The position numbers were made by a program, and so were the translations under genes. From NCBI GenBank assembly GCA_033439265.1, contig JAVTVX010000034.1, forward strand, positions 15,638,501-15,702,500: DNA of 64,000 nucleotides. Direction: 5' to 3'. The stretch is from Dillenia suffruticosa (taxonomy: Eukaryota > Streptophyta > Magnoliopsida > Dilleniales > Dilleniaceae). Below, piece by piece: positions 11,932 to 23,945 of the stretch (positions are counted from its first letter, which is position 1; every line of letters starts with the position of its first letter). A model generated the notes under the pieces. It did no database searches. It saw only the letters and a program-made list of their open reading frames with translations, and was not told the origin of the DNA.

Positions 11932-13858
11932 TGTTGACAGAATATATTTTGATAATAAGTAAAATTAAGTTAGATGATGAATAAAACTAGGGAAAATTGA
12001 TGAAAGATCAATTACGAAGAGGTTTAAACAAGTTTAAGAATGTCTAAAGTTAGTTAAATTAGTTATAAACTTGAACAAATCAACTTATTTATAATTCAAG
12101 TCAACTTGTAAGTACATATCAGTCTTCTAAACAAGACAGAAAGTTAGTCAAGTTGACGTATATAAAAACTAAGTTGACTTGCTTACTGAGTATAGATCAA
12201 TCTTTGAACAAAAACATAATATTAAACAAGTCGACTTACTTGAGAATCAAGTTGACTTGGAAAACAACATGTAAATAAAACTAAGTATGAATCTAAAGAA
12301 TAAGTCGACCTGTCCTATAAAAGTATTAGAGAAGTCACAAATTTGAATTTCTAAGGTAAAAAATTTAAAAAGTTAATAGTCAAAATAAAATTAGGTCAAA
12401 CTACACTAAACTCACATTGATGTGCCACATCAACACTTAGAAAAATCTATGGAATATTTCAGGTTAGGTCACAAGCCAAAACTAGAATACAAGGTAGGAC
12501 TTAAAGTTTAAGTCAAAATTTAGGCTAAGTCGACTTATACTTATTACAAGTCGATTTGCACATTCTAGACCTAGAATGTCTTAAGTGTCACTAACCTCAA
12601 GTTGATTTAGGCATTATAAGGAGTCGATCTACACTTGTCCATCAGAGTGAAAAGCTCAAAGGTTATTAAGTATAAACTGACTTGACCATTGTTCAAGTGA
12701 ACTTGCACAAATATAGGTCTCATAGAACTTTTTCACTAGTCGACTATAAATACCAACAAGCCAACTTACATGAGTCATAATATAAAATATGATTAAGTCA
12801 TTTAGTACTCAAGTCGAGCTCACATGTGTACAAGTCGACCGACTTAAACAAATAATTCACATAGCACTTGCATGAATAGTAGACGTTGCATGAGTCTTAA
12901 AATGAAAATTGCTTAAATCAAATATAGATCAAGTCAACTAGATGGATTTGATAGTCAACTTCCATACATGCATAATAGGGAAAAGTTTAAATATCATCAA
13001 ACACAAGTTGACCACGAGCAACAAGGTGAAAATTACTTTAAACAAATTGAAACCTAAGTCGACCTAAAGCATGCAGAAGTTGACTTGTATGAGTAGCAAA
13101 ACAAAAATTTTTTACCAGAATGGAGCATAAGTTTACCTAATATGCATATGAAATTGACCTACCATAGCCAAGACTCTACAAAATTTAAATCTCAATCGAC
13201 TTGAAGAAAGAAATAGTCTACTTGATATGAGTAATGGCTAGTTGTTTAAAAAAGTTGTTTGAACAATTAATAAGCCTCAACTACTCGTAACAACTATTTT
13301 GGAGCATGTAATGAACATCAACGGCTCTTTAATTCAAACCAATTTGAATGCAACACATCAAGAGAAGATAAATAAATTTTGGGGAACTTTTGAACATCTT
13401 TGAACAACGATTTTTTGTGAACTTAATTTTCTTTGAATTGTATTTTTCTATTTGTATTTTAACAAAACATTTGAAATTAAAACTTTACTTTTGTATCTTT
13501 GTTTTACTTATAATTCTTTGTAAAAGACCAGAAGAAAGAGTTCTTTGGCCTAAACTTTAAAGTGTTGAGTGAAATACGAAAGATTTAGAATTGTTAGCTC
13601 TTGCACAAAGTTAGTGGATAGTGTTCAAGTGAAATACTGTAAGATTCGACTAACACTTAGGTAAACTAGTTATTTGTATTATTTTTGAAGAAAATAGTGA
13701 ATTTGAAAATTCATGTGAAATCTAAGAGTGAACATATATTGGGGAAGGTAGAACTATTATAAATTAGGTTATTGACTTTCTTATTCTCTCCTTAATCTTC
13801 ATTCAAAACCCAAAAGAAACCTAAAATTGCTGAAAACAATCTATTCACCCCCTCTACA
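11932..13858 (+). mobile_element. Possible solo LTR, copia-like, rich in AAGTCGACTT motifs
   Basis: The block starts TGTTGACAGAATATATTTTGATAATAAG, which resembles plant copia LTR starts (shown here only as a landmark; the key part is TGTTGACAG). It ends near CTATTCACCCCCTCTACA at 13858, a pyrimidine motif often met at the LTR/internal boundary. Within it, variants of CAAGTCGACTTG recur about every 100 bp (12228, 12302, 12527, 12548, 12813, 12832, 13057, 13077 and 13194, approximately). No 5-bp TSD is visible and no internal domain is present, so boundaries and family are uncertain. Confidence 0.4.
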
Positions 13859-14244
13859 TTGTTCATCGTTGTTTCTTCAAAAATTATATTTAGTTTTCAA
13901 ATGAAACTTTTGCTATAAATTTCTTCATGTTGTCTAAAAATTTTCCTCATGTCAAAAGTTTCAAATTATTAAAAGAAAAAAAAAGCACCATTAGTATCTA
14001 CTGCTATGATACTACAATTTGGTCCAAGATTTTCTCTCTATGGTTGGTCCACACAGACAACATGAGCAACCAAATTGAATCTTTGAATATGTCCAAAACT
14101 TTACAATTAAGGTCAAGAAGAAGAACCCTTATGCCAAATTGAACCTTTGAATATGTCAAAAGCTTTGCAACAAGTCTCGTTCAATTTATTTCAAAAGACT
14201 CAAGATTTGGTTTCCAAGAAATTCTAGATGCATTTTAGGCATTA

Positions 14245-14280
14245 TACACACACACACACACACACGCATACACACACATT
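14245..14280. repeat. (CA)n microsatellite
   Basis: Interrupted dinucleotide run: CA repeats broken by a CGCATA. Confidence 0.95.
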
Positions 14281-14398
14281 CTTTGAATCCTTAAGAAAGA
14301 AGAATAAAACTTCAAAACAGAGGCCTTATTTGCATGTGCGTCTTGTGCTCGGGTGCTAGCTTGTGCTATTGTGCTCATGCATGACTCTACCAAGGGTG

Positions 14399-15172
14399 AC
14401 CAAAGCCCTTGTCCCCACTAGGACTTCTAGGAGCCCTAGTTTATCGTCATAGCTTTCATAAGCTACGCAACTAGGTCTTTATTTTGAAAATGGGAAAATT
14501 TTCCCCAAAATTTGAAAGTTTCGAAATTTATCCTTATTTGAAAAACATACCCACAAACTTTCTAATTTTGAAAACTTTCTTAATCTTATTAGGAGACTTG
14601 TTCTCTTCTATATTGGTTTCTTAGTTCCGATATCAGGATATGCTACAGATCTTGCGACTTTAATTGAGAATTAACTCTAATAATTTAATTAGTAATTAGA
14701 TACTTTCAATCACTTAATTAAATTCTCTATTTGGCTTTGTGTTGTTTTAATTTGTGTGATTTTCTAATTTCGCCAACCCTTATCCCTGTTAGGAATTCTA
14801 GAAACCCTAGTTTATCCTCATAACATCTATAAGCCATGCAACTAGGTCTTTATTTGAAAATGGAAAACTTTTCTCCAAAATTTTTCAGTTTAGAAACTTG
14901 TTATGATTCCAAACTTTTTTTTTTGGGAAAAACATTATCCATAAACTTTCTAATTTTGAGAACTTTCTTGATCTTATTAGGAGACACGGTATTTCATTAT
15001 GTTTCTTCAATATTGGTTTTTTAGTCTCGATATCAAGATATGCTAGAAACCTTGAGAATTCAAACGAGAATTAAGTCCAAGAATGTAATTAGTGATTAAA
15101 CACTTTTAATCACTTAATCAAATTCTCTTATCAGCTTTATGTTGTCTTAATTCATGTAACTTTTTAGATTCG
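14399..15172. repeat. Two-copy tandem duplication, unit about 375-399 bp
   Basis: Copy 1 is 14399-14773 and copy 2 is 14774-15172. Both start CCAA-CCCTT-TCCC---TAGGA and share, in order, CCCTAGTTTATC-TCATA, GCAACTAGGTCTTTATTT, AAACTTTCTAATTTTGA, ATCTTATTAGGAGAC, ATATTGGTTT-TTAGT and CACTTAAT-AAATTCTCT. By eye they are 75-80 percent identical, so the duplication is old. I do not recognise the unit. Confidence 0.85.
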
Positions 15173-16157
15173 CTATTAAATGACAATGAAACTCATAGTG
15201 TCAACTTTTGACACTATTGGAAATTTATCTTTCCATATTCGAGACAAGCTAACACAATGACCTTGACCACTATTAACTCATGATTAATGCTTAAAATATA
15301 GTATTATATCCACCCATTTAGTAATAAATGTCATAATAGTATTAAGAATATTCAAGTAATCTCTAATCCTAATTACTGTGCACTCAAATCTCTTTATTTT
15401 GAGATTTTGATCTAACTAGCATCATCGTAGCTTGTCAAAACCTATCGGCTTGGATGATGTGACCTCACCCACTTTCCTTACTTAGGTTATTATGACTTAA
15501 AATTGAAAATCCTTTTTATTTAAATCGATCAACCTTGACCAATGATTTTCTCACCAAAAATAGTTAATTAGATAATATAGGATTTAATTTCTATTTTGCC
15601 AGAGATAATTAGTCCTATTTTAGTGATCACATACTTCTATACATAAGTAGTTATATCCGTTAAATGTTGAAAACTCAAACATAATTAGTACAAACACCTA
15701 AGGAGTAATACATCCAAGCCATTTACATACAAGATAATATTAACCCCCTCCTTTCAACGTTGACATGTGTAAAAAAAAAAACCTAATTTTTTATTAAAAT
15801 TTTATTTATAAATACATATTATTATACTAATACATTGGCTTAGTTAGTTTAATCTCAACTTTTTAAAATGAATTATTAAATCACTTTGTTTAATCAATCA
15901 GTTCTAATCTCTACGTGTTCTATTTTTCGTGTTGATGCCATCCATATTGATGCTAAACAAAATTTTACAAGAATAAAGAAAGAAATAAATGGTTATTTAA
16001 GGTGCTCCTATCTTTTCTTTTTAATCTTAATAAGATATTGATAGTTTCTTATTTAAATAAAAATACATAGAAATTATCATATAGGGCAAAAGGAGAAATA
16101 AGAAATTGTGTTAAAAATGTTGAAAAAAAACAGTTAATGCTTCAACATAATTAATAT
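15173..16157. other. Unassigned AT-rich DNA
   Basis: No open frame or recognisable motif was found. It ends exactly at the left tip of CACTA Y. Confidence 0.4.
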
Positions 16158-17877
16158 CACTACAAAATTAAATCCCTATACTAACGGTAACTTTTATTGT
16201 CGGTAACCTTTAACAACGGTTTCTTCTTGCCTATATCGATATTTTTTACAAAATCGTAGGAAAATGTATACATATTTCAACGATATAAATTATAATGTTG
16301 AGAAAAGTTTATAAACCATGAGTAAAGTTAACACAGGCGTCGGTAAAAATGATATTCAATTTCTGATAGTTATCTTTTGTCATTGGTAAATATAATATTT
16401 TTAGAGACAATTTAAAAATAATCAGATCTACTGAATCTACTTAACCATACTGTATATATAAATCTATAATTATGATAACTTGTATTCTACTATTGGTAAA
16501 TGCTATCTGTCTATATATATTTATATAATTTTTAGGAATAGTTTAAAATTTTAGAGTTATTGTAGGGGAGAATAATTTATGATAACGTGTGTTGTGTGTG
16601 TTGTAATACGTTATAACCTATTATGTTAATAATTTGTGATAAGTAATGGTAACAACTGATAAGTAGTTGTAAGATTTTATAACATGCTATAACTTATGAT
16701 AAATAGTGGCAATAATTTACGAGAATTTTGTAAAAGTATAAAAAATTTATAAAAAAATTAAAATTATCTTGAAATACACAATATACCATTTTCTAATAAT
16801 ACATACATAATATTAGTACTGTATATATTATTATAAATTATAAATTATTGGAGAATATATGTTAGTTAATATTAATTTAAATTCTCTTATATTAACAATT
16901 TGAAAATTTTAAATATTTTTGTATTGAAAAAAAAAAGAAAAAAGAAAAGTAGAAAAAAGTGTGGAAGGTTGAGAGAAAAAAAGAAAAAATAAAAAAGAGA
17001 GATAGAGTCAAACTCCACAGTTCAAATCCGTTGGCCACTTTTTTTTTCGTAATTTTTTAGTATTTTGGCAATGGGCATTTTTATTAATATGAAAGTGAAA
17101 AAAGTAAAAACTAAAAAAAAAGAAAAGAAAAAAGGGACACATGGCAAGTTGTGGCATGGTGGTTGACATGTCAAACTTCCAAATGGAGAGAACGAGTTCG
17201 TGATATGATATATAGTTGTGATAAATGGTAAATAGTAAGTGATTAGTATATAGATGGTAAGTAATAGTAACTTAAGTTTTATTTTAATCTATATTTCAAC
17301 TATTATATTTTATCATTTTATATTTCTATTAATTTAATTTAATTTAATTTAATTGTATTTGTATTTCTTATTTTGTGTTTTTTATAGAATTTATATAAAT
17401 CATTTCATAAATAAGTTGTGATAATTTATACAATTTATAAAATTTATAGATTTTTTTAATTTATGATAAATTGTAATAAGAAATTTGGTAATTGTGAAAA
17501 TAAATGGTAAGTAATGATAAGTTGTGATAAAAATATTGGTAATTGTGATAATAAGTGATAAGTAATAAGTAATGATAATTTTGAATGAATAATATTATTA
17601 TGTTAGTGTGATAATATAAAATCATGGTTATTAATATTAATTCAAATTATAATATATTAATAATTTAAAAAATTTATATATTTAATTATAAATATTTACC
17701 AAAATATAAAATATTAATAACTTATCATAATCCGTGGAAGGTAGAGAATAAAAGAAAACAAAAAGAAAAAGAAGATACATGGCAAGCTATGGTATAATGA
17801 TTGACATGTTAAGCGTCAAACACATAGGCAAGGGTTTGAATCCTCTTACATGCATTTTCATGCATATTTTTGCTGAG

Positions 17878-18010
17878 AAATACAAGCAGGGGCGTGCACA
17901 CGGAGGCATGCCTGCACCCCTGCATGGGCCTACAGCCGCACGCCCTGCGGCTGCAACTGCATGTACGGGGGCATGCAAGCGCCCCTACGCGCGCCCTGCG
18001 GTTCCAACCG
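17878..18010 (+). repeat. GC-rich island 1 (CACTA Y)
   Basis: About 130 bp of GC-rich DNA sits in otherwise AT-rich surroundings. It has imperfect palindromes such as CAGCCGCACGCCCTGCGGCTG and repeats of CATGC and GCGCCCTGCGGTT. It resembles islands at 18951, 32820, 43150 and 50765. Open frames across it are compositional artefacts. Confidence 0.7.
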
Positions 18011-18020
18011 CAAACTACTA

Positions 18021-18330
18021 TTCCCTCTTTTTTTTTTCTTTTTTGGGTTTCTTCCTTTTTTTACTTCTTTTTTCACATATTTACCCTTTTTTTGTTTTTT
18101 TGTTTTTTTTTTAACTTTTTTACTCGTTCTTTTTTTTTTTTATTTCTTCTTCTTCTTCTTCTTCTTTTTCCTTTTCTTCTTCTTTTCGTTTTTTTTTTAC
18201 CTTCACTCTTCCATTTTTTTAACTTTTTTTTGATTTCTTCTTCTTTTTTTTTCTTTTTTTATTTATGTTTTTTCTTCACCCTTCACCCTTCTTTTTTTTT
18301 ATTCTTTTTTTTCTTTCTATTCCACTATTA
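18021..18330 (+). repeat. Polypyrimidine (T/TTC-rich) low-complexity tract
   Basis: About 300 bp of almost pure T and C with TTC runs. The long Phe/Leu-rich open frames crossing it arise from this composition and are not genes. Confidence 0.95.
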
Positions 18331-18950
18331 CAGGTTACCCAAAATGGAGGAACATATTGGTGGAGCACGCCAAGAGAAATATATCGGTGAAATATATTGG
18401 TAGAATGATGATAATAATACATTAATTATCAATATTATATAATTTTATATAAATTTTTTAATAAATAACAGTTATTTATTTTACAAATTTAACTTTTTAA
18501 CATTCAATAATATAATAATATTAATCTTACATTATTATATAATACATACATATTACTATATATTACTATAAATTACAATTTAGACGAATGAGTTTAGTGT
18601 GATAATATAAAATTATAATTATAAATATTAATTTAAATTATAATATATTAATAATTAAAAAAAATTAAATATTTCATTATAATATTTACCAAAATATATA
18701 ATATTAATAATTCACAATGTATTCATTTTATTTCATTTTATTTTATGGTTGAGAGTGAGATAGGGAAAAAAAAAAAGGATGAGAGAGAGAGGAAGAAAGA
18801 GAGGAAAACAAACAAAGACAACAACCTTGTATCTAGCATATTGTGATGTGGTGGTTGGAGTTTCACATTCCCTTTTCAATGAACAGGTTTGAGCCCATGC
18901 AAATGCAAATATACAATTTTTTGCACCATTTTTACATTTTGCTTTTTTCC

Positions 18951-19105
18951 TACGCGGTTTCAACCGCACAACATTTCTGCCCAGCTTCAACCGCCTAGGA
19001 CGTGATTTCAATCGCCCAATACTTGCATGATGCTTCAGTCTTGCGTAGTTTCAGCTGTGCAATAGCACGATTTCAACCGCACAATACCCATGCATGCCCG
19101 GCTTA
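18951..19105 (+). repeat. GC-rich island 2 (CACTA Y), upstream of the TNPD remnant
   Basis: Repeats of 'TTTCAACCGC' with GCGGTT...AACCGC inverted pairs. It lies about 0.5 kb before the TNPD first-exon remnant. Island 4 in element Z (43150-43440) stands in the same place before its TNPD exon. Confidence 0.65.
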
Positions 19106-19310
19106 CAATTATTTATATTATTAATTTAAATAATATAATGATATTAAATTAGTAATTAATATAATATAGTGTTATAATTTATTTTTTATTATTGCATAGT
19201 ATAATAATAGATTAATAACAACATTAACAATTTATATTAATTTATTTTAATTCACATTTTTAAGTTTATTATTTACAAACAATAACAATAATTGCACAAC
19301 AAAATTTCAC

Positions 19311-19327
19311 CTTTTGGCGTCAAAACA
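19311..19327 (+). promoter_or_regulatory. Decayed E2F-like palindrome upstream of the TNPD remnant
   Basis: CTTTTGGCGTCAAAACAG is a near-palindrome, one base from TTTTGGCGCCAAAA. It lies about 300 bp before the TNPD remnant, matching the position of intact sites in element Z. Confidence 0.4.
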
Positions 19328-19467
19328 GTTTTTTATTTTAGTGCCAATTTAATCAAATTTTTTTATTTCGTGCTACAAACATTTTGTTTCTTTAGTCCTT
19401 ATTTACCGCTAATTTAATAATTTTTTTTGCACAAAAAACATTTCCATATTTTTTTATTTATCTCCCT

Positions 19468-19469
<2 letters not shown>

Positions 19470-19506
<37 letters not shown>
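19470..19506 (+). repeat. Poly(T) run, about 37 nt
   Basis: Homopolymer of thymines; its exact length may be an assembly artefact. Confidence 0.9.
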
Positions 19507-19511
<5 letters not shown>

Positions 19512-19618
19512 GTTTGTTTGTTTTGATCGTATATTTATTTTAATATAAATTTGTACAAAACATCTGATTTGATTTATTTGTATTTAATATGATCGGAAAA
19601 TATACATTTTGAATTAAA

Positions 19619-19690
19619 AAAAGTGATAAATATATTAGTAGACTAATACACTTATTGAATTTGCATCTACAAATATTCAATCCAATACAA
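19619..19690 (+). pseudogene. Remnant of CACTA TNPD transposase first exon
   Basis: Nucleotides GATAAATATATTAGTAGAC...CTTATTGAATTTGCATCTACAAATATTCAATC align closely with the Transpos_assoc-type exon in element Z at about 43937-43999, which encodes DEYISGVNTFLEFAYTNIQS. Here stops (TAATAA-type changes, TAG TAG) destroy the frame, and no downstream transposase exon is visible. It shows that Y derives from a transposase-bearing CACTA and reads in the plus direction. Confidence 0.65.
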
Positions 19691-20546
19691 TATATTGAGA
19701 TTTTCTATACATACACAATTTTCAATTAGATTATGATAAGTGGATATATTATAGAGAAAGTAATTGAAAATTTATATCTCATGTTGGTATCCAACTATAT
19801 GATAATTTTTTGACTATGATATGATTTTTATTTTTTTTTACATTACATGATTTATTCATATATTTATATAATTCATTCACACATTTACATGTTCGATCCA
19901 ACGTACATGAACCAATTTTAGATAAGTTCCATGAATTACTTTAAAATGATAAAAAGCATTGCGGATCATGATTTGTAATTATAAATTGTGATCGAAGTTG
20001 AGATCTAGTTTCCGCCTATACAATAGATACAAGATTTAGTATTTTTCATTAATTATACCAACATAATTAATTACACCATTACATACAATTACATTACATT
20101 ATAATATTTTCAACTTATAACACTATATTATCTAATAATTGCTTAATAAATTTTCAAAATTATAATACTATATTATATAAATTACTAATTTCATATAATT
20201 ATATTATTTAAATTAATAATATTAATAAATTTATTATTGTCGAATATAAAATATATATTATTTTTAATTAATCAAATGGATATAATTAACATAGTACAAA
20301 GGTTATAGCAAGGGACCTGCGCTTGCATGGAATGCATGAAATGTAGTAAGTAATTAGTGATTTTTTCAACATGTAGACAAGTGACGGTATTGATTAAAAG
20401 TTAAAAGAAATTATGAAAAATTAAGAAATGCGGTAATGAAAAAAGAGGAGGGAGAAAAAATGCCAAAAAAAGAATGGGCGGGGTTTTAAAAATTTGTTTG
20501 TGAAAATGATATATCATAAATCATACGCTGAAAGTTTCACCATTAA

Positions 20547-20640
20547 AGTTTCTCCATCCTTTCCTTGAAAACTCTTCTCCCTAGCTCATCATCAAACTTT
20601 CTCCATCCTTCTCTTGAAAGCTCTTCTCCCTTAACCCATT
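20547..20640 (+). repeat. Short tandem duplication, unit about 50 bp
   Basis: 'AAAGTTTCTCCATCC-TTCCTTGAAAACTCTTCTCCCT' is followed at once by 'CAAACTTTCTCCATCCTTCTCTTGAAAGCTCTTCTCCCT' (landmark text, two copies). It lies behind GGGCGGGGTTTTAAAAATTT, an arrangement also seen before the Transposase_24-like gene of element Z. Confidence 0.75.
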
Positions 20641-20904
20641 TAAACATTTCACTCACACTTTACAAAATTTTACCAAAAATTAATCACATTCGGAATTTGA
20701 AAGATTTGATGACGAGTATTGAATGAAAAATCATAACTAGTCCAAAAAAGAACAAGTTTAGTCGAATAAGCTCAATCATCCAAAATGTTACTCAGCTTTT
20801 AAAATAAACATATTATTTTTATTTTAATTTGAGATTTAATATTAAAATACCGTTCTTAATTTTTTATTTTGAATAGTTGTGAAGAAATATAGATATCAAT
20901 GCTA

Positions 20905-22056
20905 TCAAGATGTTTTGGATTTAGAGAAAGGAACGCTCTCTGCCTCGGCTCTCTTCTCTAGTAAATTTTATATACAATCATTATTTATTATTTATAATAA
21001 TTTAATTATTTCACTATTGGTTTTTAATAAATAGATTGATACGAAAAATTATGGATGAAAATATCTCAAAAACTATTATTGTGGATAAAGATATTTTCAG
21101 AAACTGTGATAAACATTTTTTGTTTGGAGTATCTTAGAAGACACGTAGTTGTGGGACATATAGTTGTGTGACATGTAATGTTTTCTTTATTTTTTTTGTC
21201 GTATATATATCAATCATTTTATTTTATATCAATTACGATCTTTATTATGTTTATATTATTTTTATAATTTCTTTATTTTTTAGTTTTTTAATTTATCTAC
21301 CATCTTAAAAAAGACCGTCACTATTGATATTTAGTGATAATTATGTGGACGGGTAGTAAATTAGTGGTAACCGAAATAATAATTTTTTTGACATATAATA
21401 ACAGAGGATAAAAAAGAGTAGCATTCCTGACCTAATATGATGTTAAAAGAGAGAGAATAACATTTGCTAACACTTATGACACCAATGATACAAAACAGTA
21501 ACCATGACGGTACAAGAAGTAACCAAGTAACCATATTGTAACCTATAGTAACCATGTTATAACAGTAATTTAAACTAACATTTTTCAAATGATAAAAATA
21601 GTAATTTTTCCTCACTTATGGTAACCGATAATATAAGTAGTAACTTATACTAATAAGTTATAACTGAGTTGTAATCGACGATAAGATGTAGTAACATTTT
21701 CTAACATATATGATAACCGATAATAAATGGAAGTAATATTTCTTAACAATTGTGGTAACTGACGATAAAAGATAGTAATATTTCTTAACACATGTGATAA
21801 CCGACGATAAAATATAATAATTTTTATCAATACTTTTGAAACCAATGGTAAAAAATAATAAATTTACTAACACTTTTCTAACCGTCACTATAAATCAATC
21901 ACATGCTCCATCAGTTATCAAAACTGTCGAGATAGATTTATTCTGATTGGTGTATAGCCGACTGAAAGCGTATCCGTTAGAGAAGGTTTGCGAACGGTTT
22001 TAATATGTTTAGTAAATGGTTTTCGTCCATCTGAATAGTACATTTGTTTTATACTG
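20905..22056 (+). repeat. L-type terminus and subterminal repeats of CACTA Y
   Basis: Inverted counterpart of X 4754-5895. It includes GATGTTTTGGATTTAGAGAAAGG at 20909-20931, GTATCTTAGAAGACACGTAG near 21128, and an array of diverged units with GTGGTAACCGA-GATAAAA-ATAGTAA between about 21360 and 21890. The tip ends at 22056. Confidence 0.8.
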
Positions 22057-23096
22057 TATACAATAAAATGAGAATATGCTTTTTTTACTTCATGTGTTAT
22101 TTCACCTAAAATGAAGAATTAGCAACCAAAATCACTATAATCTTGAATCTTATTATTTCTTGGTCCTATATTGTTTGATTAATGCTATAATCTAACAAAT
22201 AGTTTCAGAATCAAATGAAACAAGTACTTAAATGCCGATATTCTTAGATAATCTTTAACTCATTTTTTAAATTAATAAAATAAGTTTTTTTATCTTTAAG
22301 CCCACATTTTTTATTTTTTCTACTCCTTGAATATTCAATTTCCTTTCTTTAATTCGTTTTTAGCTTTTCCCCAAGGCATTGCAGGAACTGCAAATGCTCG
22401 GGTCTAGGCATTTCCCTCAAAACCCTCTTGCCAATCTACTTAACAACCAGATTGTCATCCACAGAAAAGAATCTCAATTTGTTTGGGCAAAAGGGTCCGG
22501 CACCAATCAACACAAGAATATGAAAGCAGCTACAGAATTTTGGAAAATACTTTGCTTGAACAAGGGTATGGATAATGTTAAAGTTCTCCCTCATTTGCAA
22601 ACTCTTGGCATGGAAAAATAAAATTTGGTGGCGGTCGTCCCGGGAGGACAGTCTAGTGATCACACTTTTCTTTTTATGGTTTTCATCATTGTATCCGGAT
22701 TTTACCTGATTAATCTGGTTCGAGTACTGTGAGACCCATTTTAGGTGTTAGGTTTCCCAAATCATTTTTTATCATTTTCAAGACTCGAACTCGAGATTTC
22801 TGATTAAGGAAATATAGTGATCCGATCACTCAATCCAAAAAAATTTGATCTAGTGATCACACACTCTCTCCAATTTCATGATCCGAGATTGAAGCTCATT
22901 GTAAAAAAAAAATGGAAGCAGCCCCAGGATGTCGATAATAAGGTCATCTGGAAAACAACCAAGACATAGTCATATCAATAGATCAGTTGTGATTGACATA
23001 TTTGTAACTTTAATCCACTTTAGAATCAATTGTAAACATATTTATTAAAAAATGATATGGAGCCAAAATCTGTATACCCCAAATGTTAGAATAAAA
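22057..23096. other. Unassigned DNA with one unexplained 80-codon frame
   Basis: An open frame at 22379-22621 (plus; 'MQELQMLGSRHFPQNP...') extends slightly upstream without a stop and has balanced codon composition, but I recognise no domain. It could be an exon fragment of a decayed gene. The rest is AT-rich with no feature. Confidence 0.3.
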
Positions 23097-23945
23097 AAAT
23101 AATAAAAAATAAAAAATAATGCGCAGCCAATAAAAATAATATAATATCATACTATATAAAGCAGAAATAATATTTAGGTAATTTGACTAAAAGGAGAGGT
23201 ATAAAATATGTGAAACTAATATTCTTCAACATTCAAAAGAATTGCCAAAAAGGATAAAACCAATTAAAATGTAGAGTGTTACCACATATGTAGATTTGGA
23301 TACTAGAGTCTTACTTTAATACATAATAAACTCCTTACTCGAATACATAATATTCACACAAAAAACACTAAAAGATACCCAATATAACTTAAAACTCTTT
23401 TAACAAATAAGAATCCAAAACCAACGTTTCCAGCACACCGATGTTAATATTCATATACTTGTGCTAAGCGGATAGCAGTGTGCTCGCCAAACACATTTGT
23501 GCTATATGTTGTGTATGCAGTTGCGGAGCTACATAGGGATGAGAGTGGACAATTGCGTTCCCTCAATTTTAATTCTAGATTGTTTTGAAGAACCCTTGGT
23601 AATTGTTGACCATCTCTGTAAACTTTTCAAACCTTTAAGTGGGAGTTACGATTAAATAGGGAAGAACCATTTAAGTCCCTTAGTAAATGCTACAACTAAA
23701 ACTCTGTTAGGAAGAACCCTTTAAGTGGTGATAATGATTTACAATGACTCGATTTACAGCATACCCTTTTTTGCACCCCCCCAGCCTTTGGGTTTTAGGT
23801 CTGTGACTACGTCGATGAGAGTTAAAAACATGAAGACCAAATCAGAAAGGTAGACAACCAAATGTATTCTACAAACGGATTTTGTTTCTCTTTGGTAGTA
23901 TATCGTACCTATTATCACCAAAAAAAAAATATCGTACCTATGATG
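23097..23945. repeat. Direct repeat copy 1 of an unclassified sequence (about 0.85 kb)
   Basis: It shares ordered landmarks with copy 2 (24300-24625 plus 28348-28590). They are AATAATATGC-ATCAA / AATAATGCGCAGCCAA, ATTTGACTAA, TAAAATATGTG, 'TTAATACATAA-AAA-TC', ATATTCAC, AACAAATAAGAATCCAAAA, CATTTGTGC, ACATGAAGACCA-ATCA and CAAACGGATT. Function unknown; it is non-coding as far as I can see. Confidence 0.7.

Larger units (their letters stand above)
16860..19105 (+). repeat. Three diverged direct repeats inside CACTA Y
   Basis: Three units recur at about 16860-17210, 17600-18020 and 18590-19105. Each has, in order, an AT-rich lead ('TTAATATTAATT-AAATT-TAATATATTAA-AATTT'), a purine-rich stretch after 'GTGGAAGGT-GAGA', and then a phrase like 'ATGGCAAG-T-TGG-AT-ATGGTTGACATGT'. 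In the last two copies a GC-rich island follows. The third copy keeps only parts of the middle phrase. Spacing is about 0.75-1 kb. Confidence 0.6.
16158..22056 (+). mobile_element. CACTA transposon Y, defective, with 3-bp TSD
   Basis: The left tip is CACTACAAAATTAAATCC at 16158. The right tip is ...CATTTGTTTTATACTG ending at 22056, which reads CAGTATAAAACAAATG inverted. That is a decayed CACTACAAAACAAATG, like the left tip of X. The flanks are TAT at 16155-16157 and TAT at 22057-22059, a perfect 3-bp duplication. Inside are an R-type end with GTAAGTGATAA-type repeats, three diverged interior repeats, GC-rich islands and a remnant of the TNPD first exon (about 19619-19690). The last 1.15 kb is the inverted counterpart of X 4754-5895. 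It is an internally decayed derivative with no intact transposase. Confidence 0.85.

Noticed and set aside
17787..18403. Overlapping frames of 63-177 codons, Phe/Leu-rich
   Set aside because: They are created by a T/C low-complexity tract and a GC island; no domain, no codon bias.
4754..22056. A single 17.3-kb transposon with 1.1-kb terminal inverted repeats
   Set aside because: Internal tips at 11390 and 16158, with perfect TAA/TAA and TAT/TAT duplications, fit two separate inverted CACTA copies better. The outer pair alone gives only a TAA/TAT mismatch.
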